This document shows positions 27,901 through 37,294 of a DNA stretch of 64,000 nt, one piece after another. The notes under the pieces are model-generated. The model saw only the letters and a program-made list of their open reading frames with translations, was not told the origin of the DNA and made no database searches. This DNA comes from Candidatus Dormiibacterota bacterium (GTDB taxonomy: Bacteria > Chloroflexota > Dormibacteria > Dormibacterales > Dormibacteraceae): NCBI GenBank assembly GCA_003169845.1, contig PNAG01000011.1, positions 93,044-157,043 on the forward strand. Reading direction: 5' to 3'. Made by a program: the position numbers and the translations under genes. The first letter of the stretch is position 1, and each line of letters opens with the position of its first letter.

Positions 27901-29478
27901 AACCCGTCCCAGCAGTACGGCAATGTGACCTTCACGGCCACCGTGACGCCAATCCCGGACACGGGAACGGTGACCCTAACGGAAAACGGGGCCTACGGCT
28001 GCGGCGCTGTGCCGATCGACACAAGCACCGGGCAGGCCGTCTGCACCGTCAACTTCGGCGCGCCCGGCACCTACTCGGTCGTCGCCGGCTACAGCGGGAG
28101 CACGAACTACACGCCCTCGAGCGCATCGCTGACCCAGGAGGTTCACGCTTACGCGACTCCGACGGTGGTGCTGCCGGCTGTATCGAACGGCGCCTACGGC
28201 GGATACGTCACGGCGGTCACGATCCAGAACAGCGGCTCCCAGGCGGAGACGGTTGAGATTGCCTACTACGACCAGAACGGGGCGCCTGTGGGTACTGGCG
28301 ACTCAATAAGCAGCCTGCCCGTCAACGGGAGCTGGACGGTGCGCCAGGACAACGGCAACTCCTTCCCCTCCAGTGGAGGTGACGCCGCGCAGGCCGGCTC
28401 GGCGGTGATCTCCAGCAGCGGGCCGGTCGCCGCCTTCGTCAACGAGTTCGCCCCGGGCAACGTCGGTGACGCGACCAGCTACAGCGGGGTGCCGGTTTCC
28501 AGTGGTGTGGGGACCACGCTCTACGCGCCGACCATCGTCAACAACGCATATGGCGGATACACCACCGGCATCGGCTTGCTGAACGAAGGGAGCAGCCCGA
28601 CCGACGTGACGATCACGTATCGCGACGGCGATGGCGTCGTGGTCAAGACCCAGACCGTGCCTGGGCTCGCCGCCCACGCCTACCACGCGCTCTACAGCGG
28701 GGACGCAACGCTCGCGCTGCCTGGCGGCTTTGCCGGGACGGCAACGATCACCAGCTCGGCGGCGCAGCCGCTGGGCGCCATCGTCAACGAGACGGGGCCG
28801 GGCGGGCAGTTCAGCTCCTACGACGCGGTCCCCTCGGGCAGCATGGCCCTTTTTGCCCCGGCCGCATTGAACAGCGCGTACGGCGGCTACAACACAGGGA
28901 TGGGAATCGTGAACACCACTGGCACCGCAGGCACGGTAACGATCACGTACTACGACGCCACTGGCACCGCCACGACGACTACCCACCCCATAGCCGCCAA
29001 CGGCTCCCTTGGCGTCTACCAGGGCACCGACCTCGCCGCCGCGGGCGCGTACACGGCCAATATCACGAGCACTGTTGCGATCGCCGCGATCGTCAACGAG
29101 GTGGCGCCCTCCACCACCAGTGCCAAGCAGTCGACGTCTTACAACACGTTCCCCACGGGTAGCGCCAGCCTCCACCTGCCGCTGGTCGAGAACGCGGGCC
29201 CGGATCCCTGGAACACAGGCGAGGGGATCATGAACACCGGCACCACCTTCACGACGGTCACCGTCACCTATTACGACAGCGCGACCGGCGCGGTCATCGG
29301 CGTACCACAGAGCCAGACGCTCGCTTCGCAAGCTTTCTGGGGCCTGTACCAGCCCACAGGCGGACTTCCCGGCGGAAAGCGAGCGACGGCTGTAATCACC
29401 ACCTCAGCCGGAGGCCAGGTGGCAGTGATCTGCAACGAGAGCAGCTCCACGACGTTCATGAGCTACGACGGGCAGTGA
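24946..29478 (+). CDS. Surface protein: double RCC1 propeller, three Ig-like domains, conserved tail
   Basis: 1510 residues from ATG 24946. A GTG at 24925 overlaps the previous stop, but the ATG matches the MITRT leader of the RCC1 family. Residues about 40-400 carry seven RCC1 blades; after an LAIQLP linker, seven more fill about 415-775. In both propellers the fourth blade has a Cys-pair loop (TGCQCITTP near base 25612; GGCTGTCFGFG near 26707). Three Big_3_5-type Ig-like domains follow (about 781-1070), and the tail is 1074-1510. The gene is collinear with its neighbour at 29508, which has the same double propeller but five Ig-like domains, so the two are duplicates that differ in stalk length. 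Confidence 0.9.
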   Translation: MITRTKAPRALAVLVAVAIVALSGAVIYGPPLQAQAAGSSSTPGRVLAWGFNSTGQLGNGTTTDSSTPVQVSLPTGVTVAAVAGGAYHTLVLTSTGLLQAWGQNSSGQLGNGTTTNSSTPVQVSMNFGGTITAIAAGFSHSLALNSGGQVWAWGDNTYGQLGNGTTTSSSTGVAVSLPSGTIVTAIASGLYQSLALTSTGKVLAWGYNFNGQLGNGTTTTTGCQCITTPVQVSLASGTTATAIAGGYLHSLALTSSGQVLAWGDNGVGQLGNGTNANSTIPVQVSLPAGTIATALSSGRYHSLALTSTHQVLAWGDNNHGQLGNGGLASSTTPVQVSLPPGTAVIAIAGGSFQSLALTSAGQVLAWGLNATGQLGNGTTTDSSTPVLASMPTATAIASGSDHSLAIQLPTRPPGLFGKASAWGYNGSGQLGNGTTANSSTPIQDGSYGFTAIAGGGNHSLGVTPFGKVLAWGDNSYGQLGNGTTTNSSTPVLVNLPTGTVVTAIAAGPAHSLAVTSTGKVFAWGRNNLGELGNGTGTNSSTPVAVTLPSGTTVTAVAAGADHSLALTSAGKVLGWGADHDGQLGDGGCTGTCFGFGAPVSASLPSGTTVTAIAAGANHSLARTSNGQVLAWGLNSSGQLGNGATANALTPVGVTLPSGTTVTAVSGGDAHSLALTSTGQVLAWGDNSSGQLGNGTVTGSTTPVAVSLPAGTTITSIAGGGFHSLALTWMRQVLAWGNNQSGQLGNGTTTGSLTPVVVSGLQSAVTAVAAGEAHSLAIVVTTTLDMVSSANPSAVGGSVTYTASIFPTPDAGAVTFTDNSTVLSGCGGVPVDTSTGNATCTTSYSAAGSHAIVATYSGDTNYASSSGSLTQQVNASRATSTTTLTASSNQSVVNSSVTYTATVTPFVDGGTVGFTDNGATMSGCGALAVGTNTWQVTCTVTYTVVGSHSIVATYSGDGNYAVSSASLTHQVNATQVTTTTALVSSSNPSQQYGNVTFTATVTPIPDTGTVTLTENGAYGCGAVPIDTSTGQAVCTVNFGAPGTYSVVAGYSGSTNYTPSSASLTQEVHAYATPTVVLPAVSNGAYGGYVTAVTIQNSGSQAETVEIAYYDQNGAPVGTGDSISSLPVNGSWTVRQDNGNSFPSSGGDAAQAGSAVISSSGPVAAFVNEFAPGNVGDATSYSGVPVSSGVGTTLYAPTIVNNAYGGYTTGIGLLNEGSSPTDVTITYRDGDGVVVKTQTVPGLAAHAYHALYSGDATLALPGGFAGTATITSSAAQPLGAIVNETGPGGQFSSYDAVPSGSMALFAPAALNSAYGGYNTGMGIVNTTGTAGTVTITYYDATGTATTTTHPIAANGSLGVYQGTDLAAAGAYTANITSTVAIAAIVNEVAPSTTSAKQSTSYNTFPTGSASLHLPLVENAGPDPWNTGEGIMNTGTTFTTVTVTYYDSATGAVIGVPQSQTLASQAFWGLYQPTGGLPGGKRATAVITTSAGGQVAVICNESSSTTFMSYDGQ

Positions 29479-29507
29479 GCTCGGGTGTCCGCCCGTCGAG
29501 CCGCTGC

Positions 29508-32500
29508 TTGACGGCGCGGACCACAGCTCCTCGATTTGGTCGAGGCCGCGAATGGCGGCGGGTCTTTGTCGTGCTGGGTGCGTCGGCGACTCTGGCGCTC
29601 CTCGGGACGATCACCTCCGGATCGCCGGTCGAGACTCAGGCGGCGGGATCTTCGGGCTCCGCCGGCCGGGTGCTGGCCTGGGGCTTCAATAACGCCGGCC
29701 AGCTCGGCAATGGCACCACCACCGACAGCAGCACCCCGGTCCAGATCAGCCTGCCGCCGAGCATCACCCTCGCTTCTGTCGCCGGCGGCGTGTTCCACAG
29801 CCTGGCGGTGACCTCCACCGGCAAAGTGTTGGCGTGGGGCCTCAACAGCTCCGGCCAGCTCGGCAATGGCACCACCACCAACAGCAGCACCCCGGTTTCG
29901 GTCAGCCTGCCGTCAGGGACCACCGTCACTGCGATTGCAGCCGGCTTCAGCCACAGCCTGGCGCTGACCTCCGCCGGGCAGGTGCTCGCCTGGGGCGACA
30001 ATACCTATGGCCAGCTGGGCAACGGCACGACCGCAAGCAGTAGCACCCCGGTTCAGGTCAGCCTGCCTTCCGGGACGAACGCCACTGCCATCGCGAGCGG
30101 TTTGTACCAGAGCATGGCACTGACCTCCACCGGCAAGGTGCTGACGTGGGGCTACAACCTGAATGGCCAGCTGGGCAACGGCACCATCCTGAATAGCAGC
30201 ACCCCGGTTCCGGTCAGCCTGCCCCCCGGCACGACCGTCACCGGCATCGCCGGCGGCTACCTCCACAGCCTCGCACTGACCTCCAGCGGCCAGGTCCTTG
30301 CCTGGGGCGACAACAGCACCGGCCAGCTGGGCAACGGCACCAACACCAACAGCACCATCCCAGTCCAGGTCAGCCTTCCCTCCGGCACCATCGCGACTGC
30401 CGTCTCCAGCGGCCGGTACTTCAGTCTGGCCCTCACTTCCGCCGGGCAGGTCCTTGCGTGGGGCCAGGGCAACCACGGCCAGCTCGGCAACGGCAGCTTC
30501 GTCCCGAGCACCACCCCGGTTGTGGTCAGCACACCCTCAGGAACATTCATCTCAGCGATCGCTTGCGGCGGTTTTCACAGCCTCGCGCTGACCTCCACCC
30601 GCCAGGTGCTGGCCTGGGGCTTGAACGGCTCCGGCCAGCTGGGCAACGGCACGATCAGCGACAGCGCTACGCCGATTGCGGTCAACCTGCCCTACGGGTA
30701 CACCGCCATCGCCGGCGGCAGCGACCACAGCCTGGCAATCCAGCTACCAAGGTTGCCGTCGGGATCCCGTGGCTCGGTATTTGGATGGGGCAACAACCTC
30801 GAAGGCGAGCTGGGCAACGGAAGCTTCACCAACAGCAGCACCGCAGTTGCGGCCAGCCTGCCCGCCGGGACCACCGTCACCGCAATCGCCGGTGGGTACC
30901 GCCACAGCCTCGCGCTGACCTCCAGCGGCCAGGTCCTGACATGGGGCTACAACACCGGCAGCACCACGCCGGTTGCGGTCAGCCTGCCCTCGGGGACCAC
31001 CGTCACCGCCATCGCCGGGGGATTCGACTTCAGCCTGGCGGTGACCTCGACCGGCCAGGTCCTGGCCTGGGGCTTGAATGACCGTGGGCAGCTGGGCAAC
31101 GGCACCACCACCAACAGCACCACGCCGGTTGCGGTCAGCCTGCCCTCCGGGACCACGGTCAGCGCCGTCGCCGGCGGCTCGCACCACAGCCTCGCATTGA
31201 CCTCCACCGGCCAGGTGCTGGCCTGGGGCTGGAACGGCCAGGGCCAGCTCGGTAATGGCACCACCACGGACAGCTCCACCCCAGTTTCTGTCAATCTGCC
31301 TTCGGGGACGATCGTGACTGCCATCGCCACCGGTACCACTTTCAGCCTGGCAGTGACCTCGACAGGCCAGGCCCTGGCGTGGGGCTCAAACAGCTATGGG
31401 GAGCTGGGGAACGGTACGAACACCGACAGCAGCAGCCCGGTTCCGGTCAGCCTGCCCTCGGGAACCGCCGCCACGGCCATCGCCGGCGGCGAAGAAAACA
31501 GCCTCGCGCTGACCTCCACCGGCCAGGTGCTGGCCTGGGGCGACAACCAGTACGGCGAGGTGGGCAACGGCACCACCACAAATAGCAGCATCCCGGTTGC
31601 GGTCAGCCTGCCCTCGGGAACCACCGCCACCGCGGTCGCCGGAGGCGGTTTCCATAGCATGGCACTGACCTCCGGCAGCCAGGTGCTGGCCTGGGGCTTC
31701 AACGGCTCCGGCCAGCTGGGCAACGGCACGACCAACAACAGCACTACACCTGTCCTGGTCAGCGCATTGCAGGTCGTCACCGCCATCGCCGTGGGTGGAT
31801 TTCACAGCCTGGCAATCGTGTCGACGACGACCATAATCGTGACCTCCTCGGCGAGTCCGTCCACCGTTGGTGGAAGCGTGACCTACACAGCGACGGTGGT
31901 GCCAACCCCAGACGGTGGAGCGGTAGGGTTCACTGACAACTCCGTGACCATGAGCGGCTGCGGTGCGGTGGCGGTCAACTCCGGCACGGGGAGTGCGAGC
32001 TGCACCACCAGCTACAGCGCTGTGGGCAACCACACCATCGTCGCCACCTACAGCGGTGACACGAACTACGCCGGCTCGAGCGCAACGCGGACGCAGCAGG
32101 TGAACGCCACGAGCACAACGACGACGACGGTGGTGGCGTCATCGGCTAACCCGTCCACGGTGGGCAGCAGCGTGACCTACACGGCCACAGTGGTGCGAGC
32201 CCCCGATGGGGGCACGGTCGCGTTCACTGACAATGCGACGACCATAACCGGCTGCGCTGCGGTCGCCGTCGACACCTTCACCGGGAAGGCAATTTGCACG
32301 ACCAGCTACAGCGCGGTGGGCAGCCACGTCATCGTCGCCATCTACAGCGGTGACACGAACTACGCCGCCTCCACCAGCGGGTCGCTGACCCAGCAGGTGA
32401 AAACGGTGACGACCACGACGGCGGCGTCTTCATCGAACCCGTCGACGGTAGGCAACAGCGTGACCTATACGGCCACGGTGGCGCCGACCCCAGACGGAGG

Positions 32501-34598
32501 CACGGTCGCGTTCACTGACAACGCCACCACCATCACCGGCTGCGGCGCCGTGGCGGTCAACACCAGCACCGGAAAGGCAACGTGCACGACCAGCTACAGC
32601 GTTGTGGGCAGCCATGTCATCCTCGCCCGCTACAGCGCGGACACCAACTTCGCCGCCTCGAACGGGTCGCTGACCCAGCAGGTGAACGCGGCGCTGACGA
32701 CGACGGCGGTGGTGTCCTCGTCGAACCCTTCCACCGTGGGCAACAGCGTGATCTACACAGCGACAGTCGCGCCAACCCCGGACGGGGGCACGGTCGCGTT
32801 CACTGACAACGCCACCACGTTGACCGGCTGTGGCGCCGTGGCGATCGACACCAGCACGGGGAAGGCCAGCTGCACGACCAGCTACAGCGTGGTGGGCAGT
32901 CATTCCATCGTCGCGAGCTTTGGCGGTACCACGAACTACGGCGCCTCGAGTGGGTCGCTGAACCAGCAGGTCACTGCGACCACAAGGACGACACTGGCAT
33001 CGTCGTCGAACCCATCCACGGCAGGTAGCAGCGTGACTTACACGGCGACGGTGGCGCCGGCCCCGGACGGAGGTACGGTGGCGTTCACCGACAACGGCCC
33101 GCCACTGACCGGCTGCGGCGCGACGGTGGTCAACACCATCACCGGGAACGCAACTTGCACGACCAGCTACAGCGCGGTCGGCAGCCACTTCATCACGGCC
33201 AACTACGGCGGGGATACGAACTACGACGCGTCCAGCGGGTCGCTTACCCAGCAGGTGAATGCGGTGAACACACCGGTGGTGGTGCTTCCCGCGATGACGA
33301 ACGGCGCCTACGGCGGCTACGTCACGGCCGTCACGATCCAGAACACGGGCACCGTGCCCGCGAGCGTGCGGATTGCCTACTTCGACCAGAATGGCGCGCC
33401 GGTGGGTGCCGGCGACTCCATCGGCAGCCTGCCGGTGAACGCGAGCTGGACGGTGCGCCAGGACAACGGCAACTCGTTTCCGAGCAGCGGGGGGGACGCC
33501 GCCCAGGCCGGCTCGGCTGTGGTCTACAGCAGCCAGCCGGTGGCCGCCTTCGTCAACGAGTTCGCGCCCGGCAACGTGGGTGATGCAACGAGCTACAGCG
33601 GTGTGCAGGTGGTGAGTGGGTTGGGGACGACGCTCTACGCGCCGACCATTGTCAACAATGCGTACGGCGGCTACACCACCGGCATCGGCCTGCTGAATGA
33701 GGGCAGCAGCCCGACCGATGTGACGATCACCTATCGCGACGGCAGTGGCGCCGTCGTCAATACCCAGACCGTGCCCGGGCTCGCCGGCCACGCCTACCAC
33801 GCGTTGTACAGCGGCGACACAACTCTCGCCCTGCCCAGCGGCTTTGCCGGGACGGCAACGATCACCAGCTCAGCGGGACAGCCGCTCGGTGCGATCGTCA
33901 ACGAGACCGGACCGGGTGGACAGTTCAGCTCCTACGACGCCGTGCCCTCGGCCGGGATCGCACTCAATGCGCCGGTGGCCCTGAACAACGCCTTCGGCGG
34001 CTACTACACAGGGATGGGGATCCAGAACACCTCGGCGAGCCCGGGCACCGTGACGGTCACCTATTACGACGCCGCGGGGACACCGACCGTCAAGAGCTTC
34101 AGCATCGCAGCCAACGGATCGTTGGGCGTATACCAGGGCAGCGCTAGCGACGGGCCGGCAGTTGGCGCTTACACGGCAACGATCACGAGCACGGTCGCCA
34201 TCGCCGCGATCGTCAACGAGGTCGCGCCTTCCAGCACCAGCGCGATGCAGTCGACGTCCTATAACGCCTTCGGCGCCGGAAGCGCAACCCTCAACTTGCC
34301 GTTGGTGGAGAACGCGGGCAGCGACCCCTGGAACACCGGTGAAGGGATCATGAACACCGGCACCGCCAGCACGACGGTCACCGTCAACTACTACAACACC
34401 GCCACCGGCGCAGCGGTCGGCACGCCACAGACGCAGACGCTGGGGCCTCACGCCTTCTGGGGTCTGTATCAGCCCACCGGGGGACTGCCCAGCGGGACCC
34501 GAGCGACCGCGGTGGTCACGACCGCATCCGGCGGACAGGTGGCGGTGATCTGCAACGAGAGCAGCGCGACCACCTTCATGAGCTATGACGGGCAGTGA
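29508..34598 (+). CDS. Surface protein: double RCC1 propeller, five Ig-like domains, conserved tail
   Basis: 1696 residues from TTG 29508. The start is chosen because MTARTTAPR aligns with the starts of the other RCC1 members (MTNRTTAPR, MTTRTTSLR, MITRT); the in-frame GTG 29475, overlapping the previous stop, is the alternative and adds 11 residues. Two seven-bladed RCC1 propellers fill about 45-405 and 420-765, separated by an LAIQLP linker. Blade 2 of the second propeller is short: LTWGYNTGSTTPV lacks the GQLGNGTTTN segment. Five Ig-like Big_3_5 domains (about 770-1255; NPSTVGxSVTYTATV, PDGGTVAFTDN, CTTSYSAVGSH) form a stalk, then the tail, 1258-1696. The Ig-like domains are very alike, indicating recent internal duplication. 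Confidence 0.9.
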   Translation: MTARTTAPRFGRGREWRRVFVVLGASATLALLGTITSGSPVETQAAGSSGSAGRVLAWGFNNAGQLGNGTTTDSSTPVQISLPPSITLASVAGGVFHSLAVTSTGKVLAWGLNSSGQLGNGTTTNSSTPVSVSLPSGTTVTAIAAGFSHSLALTSAGQVLAWGDNTYGQLGNGTTASSSTPVQVSLPSGTNATAIASGLYQSMALTSTGKVLTWGYNLNGQLGNGTILNSSTPVPVSLPPGTTVTGIAGGYLHSLALTSSGQVLAWGDNSTGQLGNGTNTNSTIPVQVSLPSGTIATAVSSGRYFSLALTSAGQVLAWGQGNHGQLGNGSFVPSTTPVVVSTPSGTFISAIACGGFHSLALTSTRQVLAWGLNGSGQLGNGTISDSATPIAVNLPYGYTAIAGGSDHSLAIQLPRLPSGSRGSVFGWGNNLEGELGNGSFTNSSTAVAASLPAGTTVTAIAGGYRHSLALTSSGQVLTWGYNTGSTTPVAVSLPSGTTVTAIAGGFDFSLAVTSTGQVLAWGLNDRGQLGNGTTTNSTTPVAVSLPSGTTVSAVAGGSHHSLALTSTGQVLAWGWNGQGQLGNGTTTDSSTPVSVNLPSGTIVTAIATGTTFSLAVTSTGQALAWGSNSYGELGNGTNTDSSSPVPVSLPSGTAATAIAGGEENSLALTSTGQVLAWGDNQYGEVGNGTTTNSSIPVAVSLPSGTTATAVAGGGFHSMALTSGSQVLAWGFNGSGQLGNGTTNNSTTPVLVSALQVVTAIAVGGFHSLAIVSTTTIIVTSSASPSTVGGSVTYTATVVPTPDGGAVGFTDNSVTMSGCGAVAVNSGTGSASCTTSYSAVGNHTIVATYSGDTNYAGSSATRTQQVNATSTTTTTVVASSANPSTVGSSVTYTATVVRAPDGGTVAFTDNATTITGCAAVAVDTFTGKAICTTSYSAVGSHVIVAIYSGDTNYAASTSGSLTQQVKTVTTTTAASSSNPSTVGNSVTYTATVAPTPDGGTVAFTDNATTITGCGAVAVNTSTGKATCTTSYSVVGSHVILARYSADTNFAASNGSLTQQVNAALTTTAVVSSSNPSTVGNSVIYTATVAPTPDGGTVAFTDNATTLTGCGAVAIDTSTGKASCTTSYSVVGSHSIVASFGGTTNYGASSGSLNQQVTATTRTTLASSSNPSTAGSSVTYTATVAPAPDGGTVAFTDNGPPLTGCGATVVNTITGNATCTTSYSAVGSHFITANYGGDTNYDASSGSLTQQVNAVNTPVVVLPAMTNGAYGGYVTAVTIQNTGTVPASVRIAYFDQNGAPVGAGDSIGSLPVNASWTVRQDNGNSFPSSGGDAAQAGSAVVYSSQPVAAFVNEFAPGNVGDATSYSGVQVVSGLGTTLYAPTIVNNAYGGYTTGIGLLNEGSSPTDVTITYRDGSGAVVNTQTVPGLAGHAYHALYSGDTTLALPSGFAGTATITSSAGQPLGAIVNETGPGGQFSSYDAVPSAGIALNAPVALNNAFGGYYTGMGIQNTSASPGTVTVTYYDAAGTPTVKSFSIAANGSLGVYQGSASDGPAVGAYTATITSTVAIAAIVNEVAPSSTSAMQSTSYNAFGAGSATLNLPLVENAGSDPWNTGEGIMNTGTASTTVTVNYYNTATGAAVGTPQTQTLGPHAFWGLYQPTGGLPSGTRATAVVTTASGGQVAVICNESSATTFMSYDGQ

Positions 34599-34602
34599 GC
34601 CC

Positions 34603-34608
34603 AGGAGG
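34603..34608 (+). promoter_or_regulatory. Strong ribosome-binding site deciding start at 34615
   Basis: AGGAGG lies six bases before ATG 34615. It is the clearest Shine-Dalgarno site in the array. It selects this ATG over the in-frame ATG at 34585, which sits inside the end of the previous gene. Confidence 0.75.
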
Positions 34609-34614
34609 GACACG

Positions 34615-37164
34615 ATGATCACTCGAACCAGAGCACCTCGGGCTGTAGCTGTGCTTAGTGCGGCTGCGACGCTGGCGTTGACGCTGTTCGGGACGATCAT
34701 CGCGGTATCACCGATTGAGACCCAGGCTGCCGGATCGATCGTACGCGCCGGCTGGGCTTTTGCCTGGGGCGACAACACCTGGGGCCAGTTGGGCAACGGC
34801 ATCACCACCAATAGCCTCACCCCAGTTGGGGTCAACCTGCCCGCGGGGACCACCGTTACCGCCATCTCCGCAGGGTTAGACCACACCCTGGCGCTGACCT
34901 CCACGGGCCATGTGCTGGCCTGGGGCTACAACTTCGACGGCGAGCTGGGCAACGGCACCACCAACAGCACCAGTAACAGCACCCCAGTGGCGGTCAGCCT
35001 GCCCTCGGGGACCACCGTCACCGCCATCGCCGGCGGCGGTCTCCACAGCCTCGCGCTGACCTCCACCGGCCAGGTGCTGGCCTGGGGCTACAACGTCTAT
35101 GGCCAGCTGGGCAACGGCGCCACCACCAACAGCAGCACCCCGGTTGCGGTCAGCCTACCCTCGGGGACCACCGTCACCGCCATCGCCGGTGGCGGCTACC
35201 ACAGTCTGGCGCTGACCTCCACCGGCCAGGTCCTGGCCTGGGGCTACAACGACTATGGCCAGCTGGGCAACGGCACCACCACCAACAGAGGCATCCCGGT
35301 TGCGGTCAGCCTGCCGTCGGGGACCACCGTCACCGCCATCGCGGCCGGCTACAGCCACAGCCTGGCGGTAACCTCCTTCGGCCAGGTCCTCGCCTGGGGC
35401 GACAACGAGTCGGGCGAGCTGGGCAACGGCACCACCCTCAACAGCACCACCCCTCTTCCAGTCAGCTTGCCTTTGACGACGGCCGTCAGCGCCGTCGCAG
35501 GCGGCAACATCCATAGCCTGGCGCTGACCTCCACCGGCCAGGTGCTCGCCTGGGGCGACAACGGCCAGGGCCAGCTCGGCAACGGCACCACCACCAACAG
35601 CAGCACCCCGGTGGCGGTCAGCCTGCCCTCGGGGACTAGCGTCACCGCCATCTCCGGAGGCTATAGCGACAGTCTGGCGCTGGCCTCCAGCGGCGAGGTC
35701 CTGGCCTGGGGCGACAACACCTACGGCGAGCTGGGCGATGGCACTACCACCACCAGCAGCACCCCGGTTGTGGTGAGCGCCTTTCCACCTGCCGTCGCCA
35801 TCGCCGCGGGCGGGTCGGACGGCTTTGCAATCCAGTTGCCCGCGGCGGTGCTTCCCGCGATGGCCAATGGGGCTTACGGCGGCTACGTCACGGCGGCTAC
35901 GATCCAGAACACGGGCACCGCGGCGGCGGCCATCCGCATCGACTATTACGACCAGAACGGTTCGCCCGTCGGCGTGGGTGACTCCATTAGCAATCTTCCT
36001 GTGAATGGCGGCTGGACGGTCCGCCAGGACAACGGCAAATCCTTCCCGAGCAGCGGGGGTGACGCTGCGCAGGCCGGCTCGGCCATCGTCTATAGCAGCC
36101 AGCCGGTCGCGGCTTTCGTCAACGAGTTCGCGCCTGGCAACGTGGGTGATGCGACCAGCTACAGCGGGGTGCAGGTACCGGGCGGCGTTGGGACCACGCT
36201 CTACGCACCGACCATAGTCAACAATGCTTACGGTGGATACACCACCGGCATCGGGCTGCTCAATCAGGGCAGCAGCTCAACCAACGTGACGATCAGCTAC
36301 CGAAACGGCAGCGGGGCCGTGGTCAAGACCCAGACGGTGAGCAGCCTTGCCGCCCACGCCTACCGGGCCCTGTACAGCGGCGACGCCGTCCTGGCCCTGC
36401 CCGCCGGCTTTGCCGGTACGGCGACGATCACGAGCTCAGCGGGCCCGCTGGGTGCGGTTGTGAACGAAACGGGACCGGGCGGGCAGTTCAGCTCCTATGA
36501 CGCGGTGCCCTCGGGCAGCATTACGCTCAACGTCCCCGTAGCGCTCAACAATGCCTTCGGCGGCTACTTCACCGGGATGGGGATCCAGAACACGACCGGC
36601 AGCCCGGGCCTGCTGTCCGTCACCTACTACGACGCCGCAGGGACACCGACTGTCAAGAATTTCACCATTCCGGCCAGCGGCTCGTTAGGCGTTTACCAGG
36701 GAAGCGCCACCGACGGGCCCCCGGTGGGCGCCTACACGGCAGTCATCCAGAGCTCGACCGTGGCCCTGGCGGCGATCGTCAACGAGGTGGCGACCTCGAC
36801 CACCAGCGCGATGCAGGCGACGTCCTACAACACCTTCGGCACCGGCAGCAGCAGCCTCCACCTGGCCCTGGTCGAGAACGCGGGCTCGGATCCTTGGAAC
36901 ACCGGTGAGGGGATCATGAACACTGGCACCAGCAGCGCCGCGGTCCAGGTCACCTACTACGACACCGTCACGGGCGCAGCCATCGGCACACCACAGGCTC
37001 AGGCGCTGGCGCCGCACGCTTTCTGGGGTGTGTACCAGCCAACGGGCGGGCTGCCCAGTGGGACACGGGCGACGGCCGTGATCACCACCTCATCCGGGGG
37101 GCAGGTCGCGGTGATCTGCAACGAGAGCAGCACGACCACGTTTATGAGCTACGACGGCCAGTAG
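34615..37164 (+). CDS. Surface protein: single RCC1 propeller plus conserved tail
   Basis: 849 residues from ATG 34615. Signal peptide MITRTRAPRAVAVL, then a hydrophobic stretch to about residue 40, with ETQAAGS as the likely cleavage region. Seven RCC1 blades occupy about 45-405 (FAWGDNTWGQLGNG to LAWGDNTYGELGDG). The tail is 411-849. It keeps all four internal repeats, with one residue missing in the second (SSAGPLGAVV against SSAGQPLGAVV elsewhere). It lies 16 bases after the preceding gene, while the 130-base gap on its right separates it from a member of the other leader family, which may mark a transcriptional break. Confidence 0.9.
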   Translation: MITRTRAPRAVAVLSAAATLALTLFGTIIAVSPIETQAAGSIVRAGWAFAWGDNTWGQLGNGITTNSLTPVGVNLPAGTTVTAISAGLDHTLALTSTGHVLAWGYNFDGELGNGTTNSTSNSTPVAVSLPSGTTVTAIAGGGLHSLALTSTGQVLAWGYNVYGQLGNGATTNSSTPVAVSLPSGTTVTAIAGGGYHSLALTSTGQVLAWGYNDYGQLGNGTTTNRGIPVAVSLPSGTTVTAIAAGYSHSLAVTSFGQVLAWGDNESGELGNGTTLNSTTPLPVSLPLTTAVSAVAGGNIHSLALTSTGQVLAWGDNGQGQLGNGTTTNSSTPVAVSLPSGTSVTAISGGYSDSLALASSGEVLAWGDNTYGELGDGTTTTSSTPVVVSAFPPAVAIAAGGSDGFAIQLPAAVLPAMANGAYGGYVTAATIQNTGTAAAAIRIDYYDQNGSPVGVGDSISNLPVNGGWTVRQDNGKSFPSSGGDAAQAGSAIVYSSQPVAAFVNEFAPGNVGDATSYSGVQVPGGVGTTLYAPTIVNNAYGGYTTGIGLLNQGSSSTNVTISYRNGSGAVVKTQTVSSLAAHAYRALYSGDAVLALPAGFAGTATITSSAGPLGAVVNETGPGGQFSSYDAVPSGSITLNVPVALNNAFGGYFTGMGIQNTTGSPGLLSVTYYDAAGTPTVKNFTIPASGSLGVYQGSATDGPPVGAYTAVIQSSTVALAAIVNEVATSTTSAMQATSYNTFGTGSSSLHLALVENAGSDPWNTGEGIMNTGTSSAAVQVTYYDTVTGAAIGTPQAQALAPHAFWGVYQPTGGLPSGTRATAVITTSSGGQVAVICNESSTTTFMSYDGQ

Positions 37165-37223
37165 GCCCAAGACATTAATCGCAGACAAAACGAGCCGTTA
37201 AGGCCACGCAGGCCCATTGGGAA

Positions 37224-37236
37224 GTAAACTGGCCCG
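37224..37236 (+). promoter_or_regulatory. Possible shared promoter element before the gene at 37295
   Basis: GTAAACTGGCCCG sits 58 bases before the gene at 37295. A near copy, GTAAACTGTCCCG, lies at 46569-46581 before the DUF4012 gene. TAAACT could serve as a -10 box, but no good -35 box stands 17 bases upstream of either copy. Reported only because the two copies occupy the two longer gaps on the right of the array. Confidence 0.25.
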
Positions 37237-37294
37237 CGGCGCATCGTTGCGGCCATCCACCGTCAGCAGCAAGAACGAAGAGGGGTGTGAATCG

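Noticed and set aside
32430-33800. Long minus-strand open frame opposite the Ig-like region and tail (and similar ones at 23366-24436, 28303-29331, 39581-40864)
   Set aside because: They are antisense shadows of GC-rich repeats: rich in Arg, Gly and Ala, no domain, and they recur wherever the tail recurs.
12419-37164. RCC1 repeats as eukaryotic contamination
   Set aside because: They have bacterial signal peptides and are fused to the same tail as their neighbours in one continuous array.
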